Positions 17,783 to 19,709 of a DNA stretch of 19,709 bases are shown here, in pieces. The translations under genes and the position numbers were made by a program. The number at the start of each line of letters is the position of its first letter. Position 1 is the first letter of the stretch. Location: the NCBI GenBank assembly GCA_012064415.1, contig SSNU01002996.1, forward strand, positions 1 to 19,709, written 5' to 3'. Origin of the DNA: Gyrodactylus bullatarudis (Eukaryota > Platyhelminthes > Monogenea > Gyrodactylidea > Gyrodactylidae). The notes below the pieces were generated by a model. The model was not told the origin of the DNA. It was given only the letters and a program-made list of their open reading frames with translations, and made no database searches.

Positions 17783-19709
17783 GTGAGTTTCTCGATAATT
17801 TAAGATTGAAAATTATAATATCGCCTCATGATCAAGCTATTTCTTTCAATATCTAACCATAACTCATAGATTCAGAATTAATTTGCGTTAATTTAGCATT
17901 TAATTCCAATTGAAAAATATCCCAACTGATAAAGACCATGAAAAAATTTCCCATTTATAATTCATCACGATATGGAGAAGATTCTCTTTCTTCCTATAAA
18001 AAAACTTTTTTTTTTAAATAAAAGACACACAGCCTTCCCTGTAGAGTAATATAGATTTTAATCATAGCGTGTGAAAAGATTTTGACCTTCCAATCAATTC
18101 TGAGATTCCAAGAATCTTGTCGAAAATCTTTTCTATCTTGAGGAAAGAAGACAAATTCTTGTTTTTTCATGCTAGCTCAATAATTTTTTCATCACAAGAT
18201 GGATGTGACTAATGGTACGATCGATTTTCAACCCTCATTTTCGCACCAACTAGAAAATATCAATTCAAAGAACTATTCTCTTTTGAGACATGGGTCGAAA
18301 AGGCTTCTACTCTATGGTGTTCATGTTTAAAAGTCCTCAAATTTGCAAACTGCCACATACTACAAAAACATTGAAATTGTGAATATCTTTGTCATTGAAT
18401 ATTTTAACACTTTTTTACATCAAAAGTATTAATCCTGACATAAAAAGACACAAATTCATTGTTCTATTATAATAGATTATCAAGATTGCAAGAAAACTTA
18501 CGAGAGACAATACTGAATACTTTCCAGTGGACAAGATCTTTTTAAAAGTATTTATAACCCCCAAAAAACGATGAAATCAATATTTGACAACTTTTCTTAG
18601 GCTAATTTTCAATCTGAAAAAAATGATTTTAAAATTAGTTTATTCTTACAACTAAAACGACAAATTGTGCTAAAGGAAATGCTTTTTTCTAATTTAAAAT
18701 TCTGTCATGAGAAAAGAAAATTTTATTTATTTATCTTTCAAGTAATTAAAGGCATCTTTGTAAGAAATAAAAAATTTCTCTCGCCTATCCTCTTTTGATA
18801 ACCTAAAAAAGCTAGTCTGAGAGAGAAATAGCATTGATCTTGTTTTTAAGAGGTAATCGAAAAAAGAGGACCGAAAAGAAAAAAACTAAGATACAACTCA
18901 TGACTAAATAAATCAATATCGTTTTTCTTGGGCTCTATTTGTATGAAAAGCTTCCATTGAAAACACAAGTAAATATAGTCATAATTTCTCATCGAAACAT
19001 AACTAAATGCTAGACTTTGATATTTCCGTCTGAACTTGATTTTACAACATGATCTACATTGAGGTTTATGGTTCCTTAAAGTTTTCAATTATTTTTCTTA
19101 TTTGAAAGGATCGCTAATCAAGTTATAATTTCAATGAATTTGGAAATTTTACAAAATTGATAAGAATTCCCAATCAAAATTAGTACAATGAAATAATTTA
19201 CCAAAGATTTTCAACAATTTAAATTGATTTACAGAATATTAAAATGGTTTTCAATTATTCACATTTTTTATGCTTGAATTATTTTGTAACAAGACTATTA
19301 TTATTAATCATGTCAATATTTATCAGAAAATAATTTTCTATTCGAATTACAGGATGTTCTTATATTTGCCAAATTTGTTTGGATAAAAAATCCCTCTTCA
19401 CAATGCATAGATTTGTTTACTTTCTTGATCTCAATTACTTGTGAAAGAAGTTATTAATTCTTGTTCAGCATCATTAATATATCAAGTGTTCTTTTATTTT
19501 CAGAAGGGAAACTGTATAATAAATGAATAAATCTATACCTTTTTCAGGTCTAGTTCGTAGAATGAAGAAGTCAATTTTGTATTTTTTCATTTTGTATTTG
19601 TAAAACTCAATTGTCTATTTAGTATGTAATTAAGGCTGAAAAAAAAACAAAATTGAATTAACATGAATACTTCACACTGTAGATTGATTGGGTTTTTTTT
19701 CAATTGTGC
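17783..19709. other. Right-edge stretch without a recognised gene
   Basis: About 1.9 kb of AT-rich DNA. The longest frame, 18846-19088 on the minus strand, starts only at TTG and has AT-driven composition. If the exon at 17686-17782 is real, much of this would be its downstream intron. Confidence 0.4.

Noticed and set aside
18846..19088. 80-codon minus-strand frame
   Set aside because: The only start is TTG, the composition is AT-driven, and there is no neighbouring exon evidence.
1..19709. CRISPR array, rRNA, operon or prokaryotic mobile element
   Set aside because: The genes are spliced eukaryotic genes; no regularly spaced repeats, rRNA or transposase were seen.

Overview
The window is AT-rich eukaryotic DNA. 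Every well-supported gene is a protein-coding gene, and all but one are cut by spliceosomal introns. Joining the reading frames across GT-AG boundaries gives seven genes in the first 12.3 kb. Their content points to an animal. There is a plakin/spectraplakin-type actin-binding CH domain, a single-KH plus Tudor protein of the AKAP1/TDRKH type, NAD-dependent glycerol-3-phosphate dehydrogenase, ribosomal stalk protein P2, an SH3 adaptor, ORC5, and an R3H + zinc-finger + AN1-like protein. Packed genes, strong AT bias and very short introns suggest a reduced parasitic metazoan, with an orthonectid, dicyemid or myxozoan as candidates. That placement is inference; no rRNA or mitochondrial marker is present to fix it.

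Layout. 784-1436 (-): 5' exons of a plakin-type gene running off the left edge. 1649-2754 (+): complete GPDH, divergent from it across 212 bp. 3500-5133 (+): KH-Tudor protein in four exons. 5700-6041 (-): intronless P2, convergent with it. 6223-8972 (+): ten-exon gene with a C-terminal SH3 domain, divergent from P2 across 181 bp. 9343-10899 (+): five-exon ORC5 of 435 residues. 10939 to about 12243 or beyond (-): R3H/AN1-like gene, tail to tail with ORC5 with 39 bp between the stop codons.

From about 12.5 kb to the right edge the character changes. The DNA is mostly very AT-rich, with no gene I can name. Islands of higher GC carry open segments flanked by good splice sites; the best are 12304-12490, 12987-13298, 16323-16634, 16765-16881 and 17686-17782. 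They may be exons of one or more fast-evolving genes with long introns, but strand and joins cannot be settled from sequence alone. They are listed at low confidence.

The most striking property is intron size. Of the 23 introns I can place between recognised exons, 10 are 24-35 nt, 9 are 52-61 nt, none is 36-51 nt, and four are longer (79, 106, 433, 625 nt). The seven genes share no pathway; they are housekeeping, cytoskeletal and RNA-binding functions packed side by side.
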